From assembly GCA_003176045.1 (NCBI GenBank), contig PSRM01000163.1:1-48304 (forward strand): a DNA stretch of 48,304 nucleotides, given 5' to 3'. Source of the DNA: Verrucomicrobiota bacterium. GTDB lineage: Bacteria > Verrucomicrobiota > Verrucomicrobiia > Limisphaerales > UBA8199. This document shows positions 25,083 to 32,431 of the stretch, one piece after another (the stretch's first letter is position 1; every line of letters begins with the position of its first letter). Under the pieces are notes generated by a model that did no database searches, was not told the DNA's origin, and saw only the letters and a program-made list of their open reading frames with translations. The translations under genes and the position numbers were made by a program.

Positions 25083-26684
25083 TCATGTTCCGGCAGACAC
25101 AGCAGCCAGGTGCATGACTTCGTCAGGGCTGGTTTTATCGGTGGCAAGGTTGCCCACCATGCGGCCGCGGCGCATGACCAGAATCCTGTCTGCCATGCCA
25201 AACAGTTCCGGCAGTTCGGAGGAAATGAAGAGAATAGCCTTACCCTGCGCGGCTAGAGAACGAAGGAGCCCGTAAATCTCTCGTTTCGCTCCGACGTCAA
25301 TGCCGCGGGTCGGTTCGTCGAAGATCATGAAGCGCGCTTCGCCCAACAGCCAGCGGACGACCAGTAGTTTTTGCTGATTACCACCCGAGAGCGAATTGGC
25401 GGGTGCGTACGGCGATGCCCACTTTATACTCACACGCGCCGCCGCCGACGCTGCCGCCGCCGCCTCTCGGGCGGGCTGGACGACCCACGCCATCCCCAGG
25501 GTATCCAGATTAGGGAGGGTGATGTTCCAGCAGCATGGCAATTCAAGGCACAACCCCGTTCGTTTGCGGTCCTCGGTGAGCAGCGCCATGCCGGATCGAA
25601 TCGCGTCGGCCGGGGATTCAAGTTGAACCGGTTCTCCATCCAGCCATAAATCGCCTGAGCTCTTCGGCGTCACGCCGAACAACGCACGGGCGACTTCCGT
25701 GCGGCCCGACCCAACCAGCCCGGCCATTCCCACGATCTCCCCTGGAGCGATTTCGAACGAGATGCCCTGGATGCCTTCGCTCGAAGCGAGGTCGCGGACT
25801 TGGACGCGGGGAGTAGGGCAGGCGTCTCGGAGCGCGGACATTCTTGTCCGCAGCAGGCCCTGAACGCTCGATGCAGTTGAGGTTCTTTTCTCGTTTTCTT
25901 CCGCTCCGGCTTGCTGCGGACAGGAATGTCCTCGCTCCTTCGCCGGAAACAAATCCTTCAACTCCCGTCCGACCATGTGATGCACGATGGCGGCCACGGT
26001 GATCGCTGAGGCTGGCCCGGAGTGGACCACGCGACCATCCCGCAGGACGGTGATGTCGTCCGCCAGGCCCACTACTTCTTCCAGACGATGCGAAATGTAC
26101 ACCACGGTCAGCCCTCGTTCGCGCAAGTGCCGCACCACTGAAAAGAGGCGGCGCGCTTCGGCTTCGGTCAGCGAGGAGGTCGGCTCATCCATCACGATGA
26201 TCGAGGCCCGCCGGCGCAGGGCTTTCAATAATTCGACGATTTGGCAATCACCCACCGAGAGCCTTCCGACCATAGCCTGCGGGTGGATTGAAAAGCCGTA
26301 CTCTTTAGCCAGTGCCATGCTCCGGGAAAAGAGGGCGGACCGGTCGAGTGTGAATGGGAACCGCCCACGCGGCTCAGCCCCCAGAAAAATGTTTTCAGCC
26401 ACGCTTAGGTCCTCGGCCAGATCCAGCTCCTGGTAGATCATGGAAACACCGGCAGCCAAAGCTTCAGCAGGCGAGTCCAACCGGCATGGCTTTCCGTCCA
26501 ACTCGATTTGTCCGGCATCGGGCCGATAGACTCCGGCCAGAATCTTCATCAGCGTGGACTTGCCCGCGCCATTTTCGCCGCACAAGGCGTGAACTGTTCC
26601 GCTTCGCGCCTGGAACGTCACGTCAGCCAAAGCCTGCACCGGGCCGAACCGCTTGGAAACATTTTGCATGCACAACGCAATCAT
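25083..26684 (-). CDS. ABC sugar transporter ATP-binding protein, RbsA/MglA type
   Basis: A 533-residue protein with two nucleotide-binding domains. The first has Walker A CGENGAGKSTL and Walker B IIVMDEPTSSLTE, with the signature LSVGDCQIVELLK. The second has the family's degenerate Walker A (GLVGSGRTEVAR) with signature LSGGNQQKLLVVRWLL and MIFDEPTRGIDVG. About 40 extra residues (from KERGHSCPQQAG to LRDACPTP) lie in the linker between domains and are encoded by repeat elements at 25812-25938. Its ATG overlaps the stop of the binding-protein gene as ATGA, indicating translational coupling. Confidence 0.93.
   Translation of the reverse strand: MIALCMQNVSKRFGPVQALADVTFQARSGTVHALCGENGAGKSTLMKILAGVYRPDAGQIELDGKPCRLDSPAEALAAGVSMIYQELDLAEDLSVAENIFLGAEPRGRFPFTLDRSALFSRSMALAKEYGFSIHPQAMVGRLSVGDCQIVELLKALRRRASIIVMDEPTSSLTEAEARRLFSVVRHLRERGLTVVYISHRLEEVVGLADDITVLRDGRVVHSGPASAITVAAIVHHMVGRELKDLFPAKERGHSCPQQAGAEENEKRTSTASSVQGLLRTRMSALRDACPTPRVQVRDLASSEGIQGISFEIAPGEIVGMAGLVGSGRTEVARALFGVTPKSSGDLWLDGEPVQLESPADAIRSGMALLTEDRKRTGLCLELPCCWNITLPNLDTLGMAWVVQPAREAAAAASAAARVSIKWASPYAPANSLSGGNQQKLLVVRWLLGEARFMIFDEPTRGIDVGAKREIYGLLRSLAAQGKAILFISSELPELFGMADRILVMRRGRMVGNLATDKTSPDEVMHLAAVSAGT
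25812..25938. repeat. Composite repeat insertion in the ABC ATPase gene
   Basis: A half family C arm (GTAGGGCAGGCGTCTC) is joined to GGAGCGCGGACATTCTTGTC. The far side has the inverse type CTGCGGACAGGAATGTCCTC. The GCGGACA...TGTCCGC motif also occurs at about 14010-14035 and 37018-37042 outside genes. Confidence 0.8.
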
Positions 26685-27640
26685 TGCAATTTGATAAGGT
26701 CCTTGATTTTCTGCTCGTCCACGTTGGCTTTCGTGACCAGTTCCACGCCCGTATCAATTCGTTTGGGCACCGGTTGTCCATTGATGGAGGACATGACGGC
26801 GCGCACTCCCTCGTAACCCATCTTGAACGGGTTTTGCACAACCAACGAATCAATCTGGCCGCCACGCACGGCTTCGATAAGCCCTTTTTCGGCGTCGAAT
26901 CCAACCATCTTGATTTCTGTCCGCTTCTGACTCTGAATCGCCTGGAGCGCGCCCACTGCCACCGGGGCACAACAGGCATATAGCCCCTGCAAATTCGGGT
27001 GGCGCGTCAGCAAGTCTTCCGTCGCCTGCAAGGCAGTCTCGACGGTGTCCTGGGCATATTTTGCATCCACAATTTCGATGCCTTTGAATTCCTTGTTGAT
27101 TGTGTCCATAAATCCGTTCTCTCGCTCTGTGGTCGAGCCGGAACCGGGGACGTACTTGACGACGATAACTTTGCCGCGTCCGCCCAGGATTTCTGCCATG
27201 CGCCGCGCCCCGATCACGCCACCCTGATAATTGTCCGTGGCGGCGAAACAGAGGTATTTGTCCGTATCAATGCCCGAATCAATAATCGCGCAAGGCATCT
27301 TCAGGCCGGCGAGCTTTTCGACCGATGGAATAAGGGCCTGCCGATCCAAAGGGGCCAGAACAATCCCGTCCACTTTCTGGACGAGAAAATCTTCGATGAT
27401 CTGAATCTGCCGTTCGCGGTCAGTTTCCCGCTCGGGGCCGTTCCAGTAGATTCGGCAGCCAAGGTCGTCGGCAGCTTTCTGTGCCCCTGCATGAACTGCT
27501 CGCCAGAAGATATGTGTAGTGCCCTTCGGAATCACGGCGATTGTCCGAACGGCAGTGCTACTGCTGTGTGATTTTTGATCGCAGCCGGAAAAAACGAGGC
27601 ATGGACCGGCCAGAAGTGCCAGCAAAAATGCCTTTTTCAT
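26681..27640 (-). CDS. ABC sugar transporter substrate-binding lipoprotein, RbsB type
   Basis: 319 residues from ATG 27640; a longer in-frame start at 27742 runs through a repeat-like leader and is rejected. Lipoprotein signal: KKAFLLALLAGPCLVFSGC. The type-I periplasmic-binding fold shows IAVIPKGTTHIFWRAVHAGA, VDGIVLAPLDRQALIPSVEK, IDSGIDTD, TDNYQGGVIGARRMAE, and IKMVGFDAEKGLIEAVRGGQ followed by VVQNPFKMGYEGV. It captures a pentose, hexose or related ligand for the transporter. First gene of the three-gene operon. Confidence 0.93.
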   Translation of the reverse strand: MKKAFLLALLAGPCLVFSGCDQKSHSSSTAVRTIAVIPKGTTHIFWRAVHAGAQKAADDLGCRIYWNGPERETDRERQIQIIEDFLVQKVDGIVLAPLDRQALIPSVEKLAGLKMPCAIIDSGIDTDKYLCFAATDNYQGGVIGARRMAEILGGRGKVIVVKYVPGSGSTTERENGFMDTINKEFKGIEIVDAKYAQDTVETALQATEDLLTRHPNLQGLYACCAPVAVGALQAIQSQKRTEIKMVGFDAEKGLIEAVRGGQIDSLVVQNPFKMGYEGVRAVMSSINGQPVPKRIDTGVELVTKANVDEQKIKDLIKLQ

Positions 27641-28173
27641 AGTGCGATTGTCCCGATTTGGGCGGCACAAGCAAGCGCAAGCGTTTATGAGAGGGCTTAA
27701 CCACAGATGAACACGGACGCGGAGGCAAACTTCAAACATCAATCGTCAAACATCAATTAAACTTCAAACTCCCAAACTTTAGAGGGTGGCCTGGCTGCGT
27801 TGAGGGTTGGGATTTGAAGTTTTCTTGAAATTTGAAGTTCGAATTTGAAGTTTAATGCGTTGTTAGTGCCGAATGGCAAATCATCTGCTATTTCCGGCTG
27901 GTTGTGGATGAGGGCCGGGTGCCCTCCTTTCCTAAAAGTTGGTTGTTTGGGGCGGCCCGAGATAGTTTCTCGGGCCGTCTTTTTTTCCCAATCTTGGTGT
28001 GGCACAACCGTTGCTTTGTCAGATCTGTAGGTTCCTTGCCTACATCCTCCACAGTGGGGCGGTGTCGGGGCCAACCGATGCCGTCCCACTCCTTACTTAT
28101 TTATTAGTCCAAAGTCCAAAGTCCAAAGTCTGAACGGCAGCCCAAGGGGTAGTCAGTGGTCCGTGGTCCGTGG
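27641..28173. other. Intergenic region with terminator and heptamer runs
   Basis: It holds AAACTTCA/AAACATCA heptamer runs (27728-27780), a strong plus-strand terminator (27953-27986) with no recognised gene before it, and AAAGTCC and GTCCGTG heptamer runs (28107-28194). A small RNA on the plus strand ending at the terminator is possible. Confidence 0.5.
27953..27986 (+). terminator. Intrinsic terminator with no assigned gene
   Basis: The 10-bp stem CGGCCCGAGA / TCTCGGGCCG with loop TAGTT is followed by TC and seven T. It is textbook for the plus strand, but the nearest plus-strand gene upstream is amtB/sensor far away, so it may end an unannotated transcript. Confidence 0.65.
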
Positions 28174-29718
28174 TCAGTGGTCCGTGGTCTGTTCCCGTTC
28201 CGCCTCAGCAATCGCTCGCGCCCTGGCGGCGTGCATCTCGGCTTTGACCTGTTCGATTCGGGCGCGGATGAGTTCGCGGTTTTCTTCCCTGGCTGCCAGC
28301 AGTTCGCGCGAGAGATCGGCGATACGCTCTTCATAGGCGCGCGTATGTTCCTTGATCTGGCGCTCGACTCTTGCAAGCCGCTGGTCCACGTCCTGTATCT
28401 GGAGTGTTGCTGCTTCCTGGTTCTGGAGAAGTTGCACCCGGTCGGTTATCAATCGTTGCACGAGTCTTTGCTTTAACCACTGGCTCAAGTGCGCCAGGAA
28501 ACTCGAGCGTTGCAGCGCCTGCTCGCGCGCAGCTTCCTGCAGCGGGCGCAAGTCATGCGGCGGCATCGGCCGGAACGGCGCAGGGTTTTTGATGGGCGTT
28601 TGCAGGCGCAGACGGGGACGACCTCCAGAAGGGTTGCCTAATTCTGCCAGCGCTGAACTGGTTGCCGAAGGCGCACTGATGGTTATCGTGCATGTAGGAG
28701 CGCCATCCGCTCGTGTTTCGATGCGCACTGGGAGCAGGCTTTGTTTTTGAGGCGTCAAGCTGCGCCTTCGCGCTCGCGCCACAAAGACGCAGACGATGAC
28801 CGTGACCGCCGTCATCCACCCGCACCAAAGCAGAACCGGCGTCCAATTCGAGCCGGGAGCGGTGGCCGGGTTGCCTTGATCTCGCTGAGGAGGAGGAGAC
28901 GCGACACTCTGCGGGCGTGGCGCGGGGACCGGCAATTCGGGCCCAACCGAAGGTCTGACGGCGTTCGATTGCGATGCAAATGCCGGCATTGGCTGGGATA
29001 TTTGCAATGGAGGCGCGTTCGAACTTTGCGTAACCGGCGTGGTGTTGGTGGTCGCGGCGATTTGCGACACCGGCGGCGGCCCGGGTTCCACAGATGGTTT
29101 GGCGGGCGCGCGAGCCGTTCTGTTTGTTCCTCCTGCGAACATTCTGGCCATGGTAAGGGTCGCCGGATTAAGGCGGTTCGTGAGCAGTGCTTCCCAGGAG
29201 GTGGGGCTGTCGTAAATGCGCCCGTCGAACGCCACGTTCAGAACCGGATCATGGTGACGGCAGCGGACCACCGGAACGATCGGGCCGGCCAATTCCATCT
29301 GGCGCTCCTTCCACTCGCGCCGCGTATGGCGACTTACATTTGTGTTCGAACTGGTTAACGGCAATGGGCAAAACTCGAAGAGATAGGAGCTGGAGATCTT
29401 TGGATCGGCAAGCGGCGGCCCTTCGAAGCGGCCCGTGCGCCGGCAAACCGGGCACGTAAGGACGTTCGTGTCGGGCAGATATTGCGGGACGAGGTCCGAC
29501 AGCCAGTTCGGCAGCTCTTTATGGTCAGCTTTGTATGCCTCGATGGCGGAGAAGATGACTTTCAGGTTTCTGGTGCAGGCCTCCTTTTCCTCGATAGACC
29601 GGCTTGGCGGCGGCTGGCGGACGGCGTTGGTTTGCGCCGGGGCGGGCGATGGCAGCAACGTGGCCAAACAGACCACAGACCACAGACTACAGACTACAGA
29701 CCACAGACCACAGACCAC
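28174..29718 (-). CDS. Membrane-anchored protein with pseudopilin-like domain and C-terminal coiled coil
   Basis: 514 residues if started at GTG 29718; the frame remains open to ATG 29892, but that extension is repeat-derived (Arg/Ser-rich, plus a family H arm). The chosen N-terminus (WSVVCSLWSVVCLATLLPSP then APAQ) looks like a signal peptide and is encoded by 7-bp repeats. Next, a soluble part (CTRNLKVIFSAIEAYKADHK, LVPQYLPDTNVLTCPVC) resembles type II pseudopilin globular domains. A Pro-rich linker follows, then one transmembrane helix (WCGWMTAVTVIVCVFVARA) and a charged coiled coil to the end. The stop codon lies in another heptamer tract. Function unknown; not part of a recognisable secretion cluster. 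Confidence 0.6.
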   Translation of the reverse strand: MVCGLWSVVCSLWSVVCLATLLPSPAPAQTNAVRQPPPSRSIEEKEACTRNLKVIFSAIEAYKADHKELPNWLSDLVPQYLPDTNVLTCPVCRRTGRFEGPPLADPKISSSYLFEFCPLPLTSSNTNVSRHTRREWKERQMELAGPIVPVVRCRHHDPVLNVAFDGRIYDSPTSWEALLTNRLNPATLTMARMFAGGTNRTARAPAKPSVEPGPPPVSQIAATTNTTPVTQSSNAPPLQISQPMPAFASQSNAVRPSVGPELPVPAPRPQSVASPPPQRDQGNPATAPGSNWTPVLLWCGWMTAVTVIVCVFVARARRRSLTPQKQSLLPVRIETRADGAPTCTITISAPSATSSALAELGNPSGGRPRLRLQTPIKNPAPFRPMPPHDLRPLQEAAREQALQRSSFLAHLSQWLKQRLVQRLITDRVQLLQNQEAATLQIQDVDQRLARVERQIKEHTRAYEERIADLSRELLAAREENRELIRARIEQVKAEMHAARARAIAEAEREQTTDH

Positions 29719-29735
29719 GGACCACGCGCGACGGG
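29663..29735. repeat. Heptamer tract over the start of the coiled-coil membrane protein
   Basis: Units CCACAGA, CTACAGA and CCACGGA repeat about nine times. On the minus strand three units give seven codons, reading WSVVCGL, WSVVCSL, WSVVCLA. A GAGCGTG run continues at 29737-29815. Confidence 0.85.
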
Positions 29736-29823
29736 CGGTGGAGCGTGCAGAGCGTGAGGAGCGTGGGGAGCGTGAGCGTGGGGAGCGTGCGGAGCGTGGA
29801 GCGTGGAGCGTGAGCGCACTCGC

Positions 29824-29870
29824 CGGCAAAGATGGCCGTGGCACGGCGGGCCAACGCGCTCCCAGGCTGG
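29824..29870. repeat. Family H element, partial copy 2
   Basis: Inverse of the left part of 7461-7552 (GATGGCCGTGGCACGGCGGG, ending GCGCTCCCAGG). It lies in the upstream extension of the membrane-protein frame. Confidence 0.8.
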
Positions 29871-29957
29871 CAGCCTGCGTCATGTAATGCACTGGTGACG
29901 GTCTGCGAATCCCTGGAGCCTACAGACTTCGCGATGAGTTGTAAACAATCGCACTAC

Positions 29958-29995
29958 AGGCCGACCACGGACTACAGACCACAGACCACCGACCT
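29958..29995. repeat. Heptamer tract (ACCACGG/ACTACAG units)
   Basis: Five units of the same type as 29663-29735, between the membrane-protein gene and the sigma-54 regulator. A TTGAAGT-type run at 30061-30088 ends at the regulator stop. Confidence 0.8.
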
Positions 29996-30087
29996 AGGCG
30001 CACCATGCGGCCGCCTCGGCGAGAGCCCGAATCAGGCCGGCCATCCGGCGCCCCCAGGCTTGAAGTTTGGTGTTTGAGGTTTGAAGT

Positions 30088-31437
30088 TTATTCCCCGTCC
30101 ACCGGACACCCTGCTTCACGCAGTCGCTGTAATTTGTAAAGAAGGGCCCGGCGGCTGATGCCGAGGGCCTTGGCGGTTTCTGTACGGTTGAAGTGGTGCT
30201 TGCGCAGTGCTTGCAGGATGGCTTGCTTTTCGATCTCGCCCAGGCTTTCCGGGTCGCCGGCTGCGACGGGTGCCGCAGGTTGAGCGGATTCAGTCCCCGC
30301 CCGAACTTTGGCTGGGAGGTGATCCGGCAGGATCAGTTCTCCATGAGAGAGTAAGGCGGCCCGTTCCATGACGTTGCGCAACTCCCGCACGTTCCCAGGC
30401 CAGGTATAGCGCGTGAGCAACTCAGGCACGGACGACCCGAACCGCGCTTTGCCCCTGGTGAATTCTGCGATGAACGCGGCCGCCAGCGGGAGGATGTCCT
30501 CGGCGCGTTCACGCAAAGGTGGCAAGTTGAGTTCGACTACATTGAGCCGATAAAAGAGGTCCTCGCGGAAACGGCCGGCCTTCACTTCCTCTTCGAGGTT
30601 GCGGTTGGTGGCGGCCAGAATCCTGGCGTTGGTTTGCAGCTCGGCGCTGGAGCCAACCCGATTGAAACGGCCCTCCTGCGTCACACGCAAGAGTTTCGCC
30701 TGCAGGGGCGGAGACATGTCAGCAATTTCGTCGAGGAAAATCGTGCCGCCATTGGCGAATTCAAACCGTCCCGCTCGGCGCGCAACTGCGCCTGTAAAAG
30801 CGCCCTTCTCGTGACCGAAGAGTTCACTTTCAAGCAGATTCTCGGGAATAGCCGCGCAATTGACTTTAACGAGCGGGCCCCCGGAGCGCCCGCTCCAGGC
30901 ATGAATCACGTCCGCCAGCACTTCCTTTCCAGTGCCGCTCTCGCCTGTGATCAGGATGCGGCTCTCGGAGGGCGCAATCAGGGAGGCATCATGAAAAACG
31001 GCCTGCATGAGCGGACTTCGAGCAATCACGTTGGCCGGCAACTGCTTATCCGCATTGAATGCGACGTGCGCAGGTTTGCCCAGCCCCGTGACATTTCGAA
31101 CCGTAGCGAGCAATTCATCGAGATCAATCGGCTTAGCCAGGTAATTGAGGGCTCCGTCGCGCATCGCCCCGACGGCTTCCCGTATGTCCGCGTAGGCCGT
31201 CACTAAAAGCACCGGTAAGATGGAATTTTCCTCCCTGGCGCGCCGCAAAGTTTCCAGACCTGACAGTCCGGGCATCCGCACATCGGAAATCATCAGGCCG
31301 AAGGTCTGATCGCGCAGAAGGGCCAGCGCCTGCTCGCCCGAGGCTGCGAGCACAATCTCGAACCCCTGGCTGCGCAAAAAGGAATCCAGCAAACTGCGCT
31401 GGCCAGGGTCGTCATCTACGATCAGGATGCGCGGCAC
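30088..31437 (-). CDS. NtrC/AtoC-family sigma-54-dependent response regulator
   Basis: A 449-residue protein. Receiver: ILIVDDD acidic pocket, D52 in SDVRMPG, VTAYAD and LAKPID. AAA+ domain: Walker A GESGTGKE, the sigma-54-contacting ESELFGHEKGAFTGA loop, Walker B GGTIFLDEIAD, and an arginine-finger region in FREDLFYRLNV. Fis-type HTH: FNRTETAKALGISRRALLYKLQRL. It activates sigma-54 promoters on phosphorylation by a partner kinase, which is not in the window. An upstream small zinc-ribbon gene on the same strand may share the transcript. Targets unknown. Confidence 0.93.
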   Translation of the reverse strand: MPRILIVDDDPGQRSLLDSFLRSQGFEIVLAASGEQALALLRDQTFGLMISDVRMPGLSGLETLRRAREENSILPVLLVTAYADIREAVGAMRDGALNYLAKPIDLDELLATVRNVTGLGKPAHVAFNADKQLPANVIARSPLMQAVFHDASLIAPSESRILITGESGTGKEVLADVIHAWSGRSGGPLVKVNCAAIPENLLESELFGHEKGAFTGAVARRAGRFEFANGGTIFLDEIADMSPPLQAKLLRVTQEGRFNRVGSSAELQTNARILAATNRNLEEEVKAGRFREDLFYRLNVVELNLPPLRERAEDILPLAAAFIAEFTRGKARFGSSVPELLTRYTWPGNVRELRNVMERAALLSHGELILPDHLPAKVRAGTESAQPAAPVAAGDPESLGEIEKQAILQALRKHHFNRTETAKALGISRRALLYKLQRLREAGCPVDGE

Positions 31438-31518
31438 GGATGGAAAAACCCGAATTCCGAACGACGAAATCCGAAGTTGCCGAAGAGCCGAACCAATCGG
31501 CCTTCGGATTTCAGCCTA

Positions 31519-31722
31519 TCAGGTCTCAATTGGGGCGGGAAGGCTCTTTTCCTCGGCTGCGGGAGGCTGCGGGGAAGGTGGCGGCGCCGGGGGTGGCAAG
31601 GCGCTTGCCTCCATCCCGTCCGCCATGCTGGAACAGGAAGAACAGACGTTTGGATTACGCGACAGCGCGTTTCCCGTCTCAGACATTGGTTGGCCGCAAC
31701 ACCTGCAAATCCTCGGTTTCAT
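31519..31722 (-). CDS. Small zinc-ribbon protein
   Basis: A 67-residue protein. C6-x2-C9 (CRCCG) and C27-x2-C30 (NVCSSCSS) would form a zinc ribbon, followed by a disordered Pro/Ala-rich tail. It sits 81 bp upstream of the sigma-54 regulator on the same strand. Paired CxxC spacing with a clean ATG argues for a real gene. Function unknown; may be a regulatory or protein-interaction partner. Confidence 0.55.
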   Translation of the reverse strand: MKPRICRCCGQPMSETGNALSRNPNVCSSCSSMADGMEASALPPPAPPPSPQPPAAEEKSLPAPIET

Positions 31723-31756
31723 CCCTGCAACCCTGATCCTCTCATCGTTATCGCTT

Positions 31757-31993
31757 CTACTTAATAGATTTTTCCGACTCCCATATTAAATGCTCTTTTG
31801 GGGAAAGCAAGATAAATTTGGCAAGTTTCGCGCGCAAACAGGGCCAATTCATGAAGTAGGCGACGATGTGAGGAGTCGAGCAAATCGGAATCGCTTCAGT
31901 AAGAGGCTCACGCCCGGCCGATTGCGCAAGCCCATCCGAGAAAAGATCGCCCGACCAGAGTAGCTTGTTGCGCTCATCGAGTGAATATTGCAC
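31757..31993 (-). CDS. Hypothetical 78-residue frame
   Basis: Starts at GTG 31993. Contains YSLDERNKLLWSGDLFSDGL and then a mixed hydrophobic segment. No domain recognised. It has no competing frame on the other strand except shadows, and base composition here is more AT-rich than neighbouring genes. It may be a decayed gene fragment. Confidence 0.25.
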   Translation of the reverse strand: MQYSLDERNKLLWSGDLFSDGLAQSAGREPLTEAIPICSTPHIVAYFMNWPCLRAKLAKFILLSPKEHLIWESEKSIK

Positions 31994-32140
31994 ACATTTA
32001 GTGGTTTCGGATTACCTGGCCCTTCATGACGTATTCGGCTTGCATAATCATATTGGCTACTGTTTTAGACTAGCCCGATGTCAGTTCCCGCGTCCATGCC
32101 TTTGGGCTGTCTGCTATGAGCTTACCTGCTTTCTCTGCGA

Positions 32141-32248
32141 CGTAGGGCAGCCTTTCCGGGAGTGCCGGTGAGCCGGGCTTTTCAGCCCGCCGTCCATCGG
32201 GCGGTTGGAAAACCGCCCTCACCGGCAGGCTCGAAAGCCTGCCCTACG
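32141..32248. repeat. Family D palindromic element, copy 2 (108 bp)
   Basis: CGTAGGGCAGCCTTTCCGGG at the left and GAAAGCCTGCCCTACG at the right. Inner stems GAGCCGGGCTTTTCAGCCCG and GGGCGGTTGGAAAACCGCCC differ from copy 1 by paired changes. Confidence 0.88.
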
Positions 32249-32431
32249 ATACGCCACCGAATTTATGCTCCCGAGTACTAAGTTCTCGATTAAGTTCTCG
32301 ACAAAGTTTCAGGTTTCAGGGCAATTCGCCTCTTGACAGGCCTATGTGTTTATGTTTGTATTTTTAAGAGCTTGGCTTGATGGGCGCAATTTCCGCGCCT
32401 GAACCTTGTACGTACATAAAATCCTCGTTTT

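Noticed and set aside
26999..27571. 190-residue plus-strand frame
   Set aside because: Antisense to the binding-protein gene, which has a lipoprotein signal and family motifs.
28156..29887. Plus-strand frames opposite the coiled-coil membrane protein
   Set aside because: No domain signals and Arg-rich composition typical of antisense frames.
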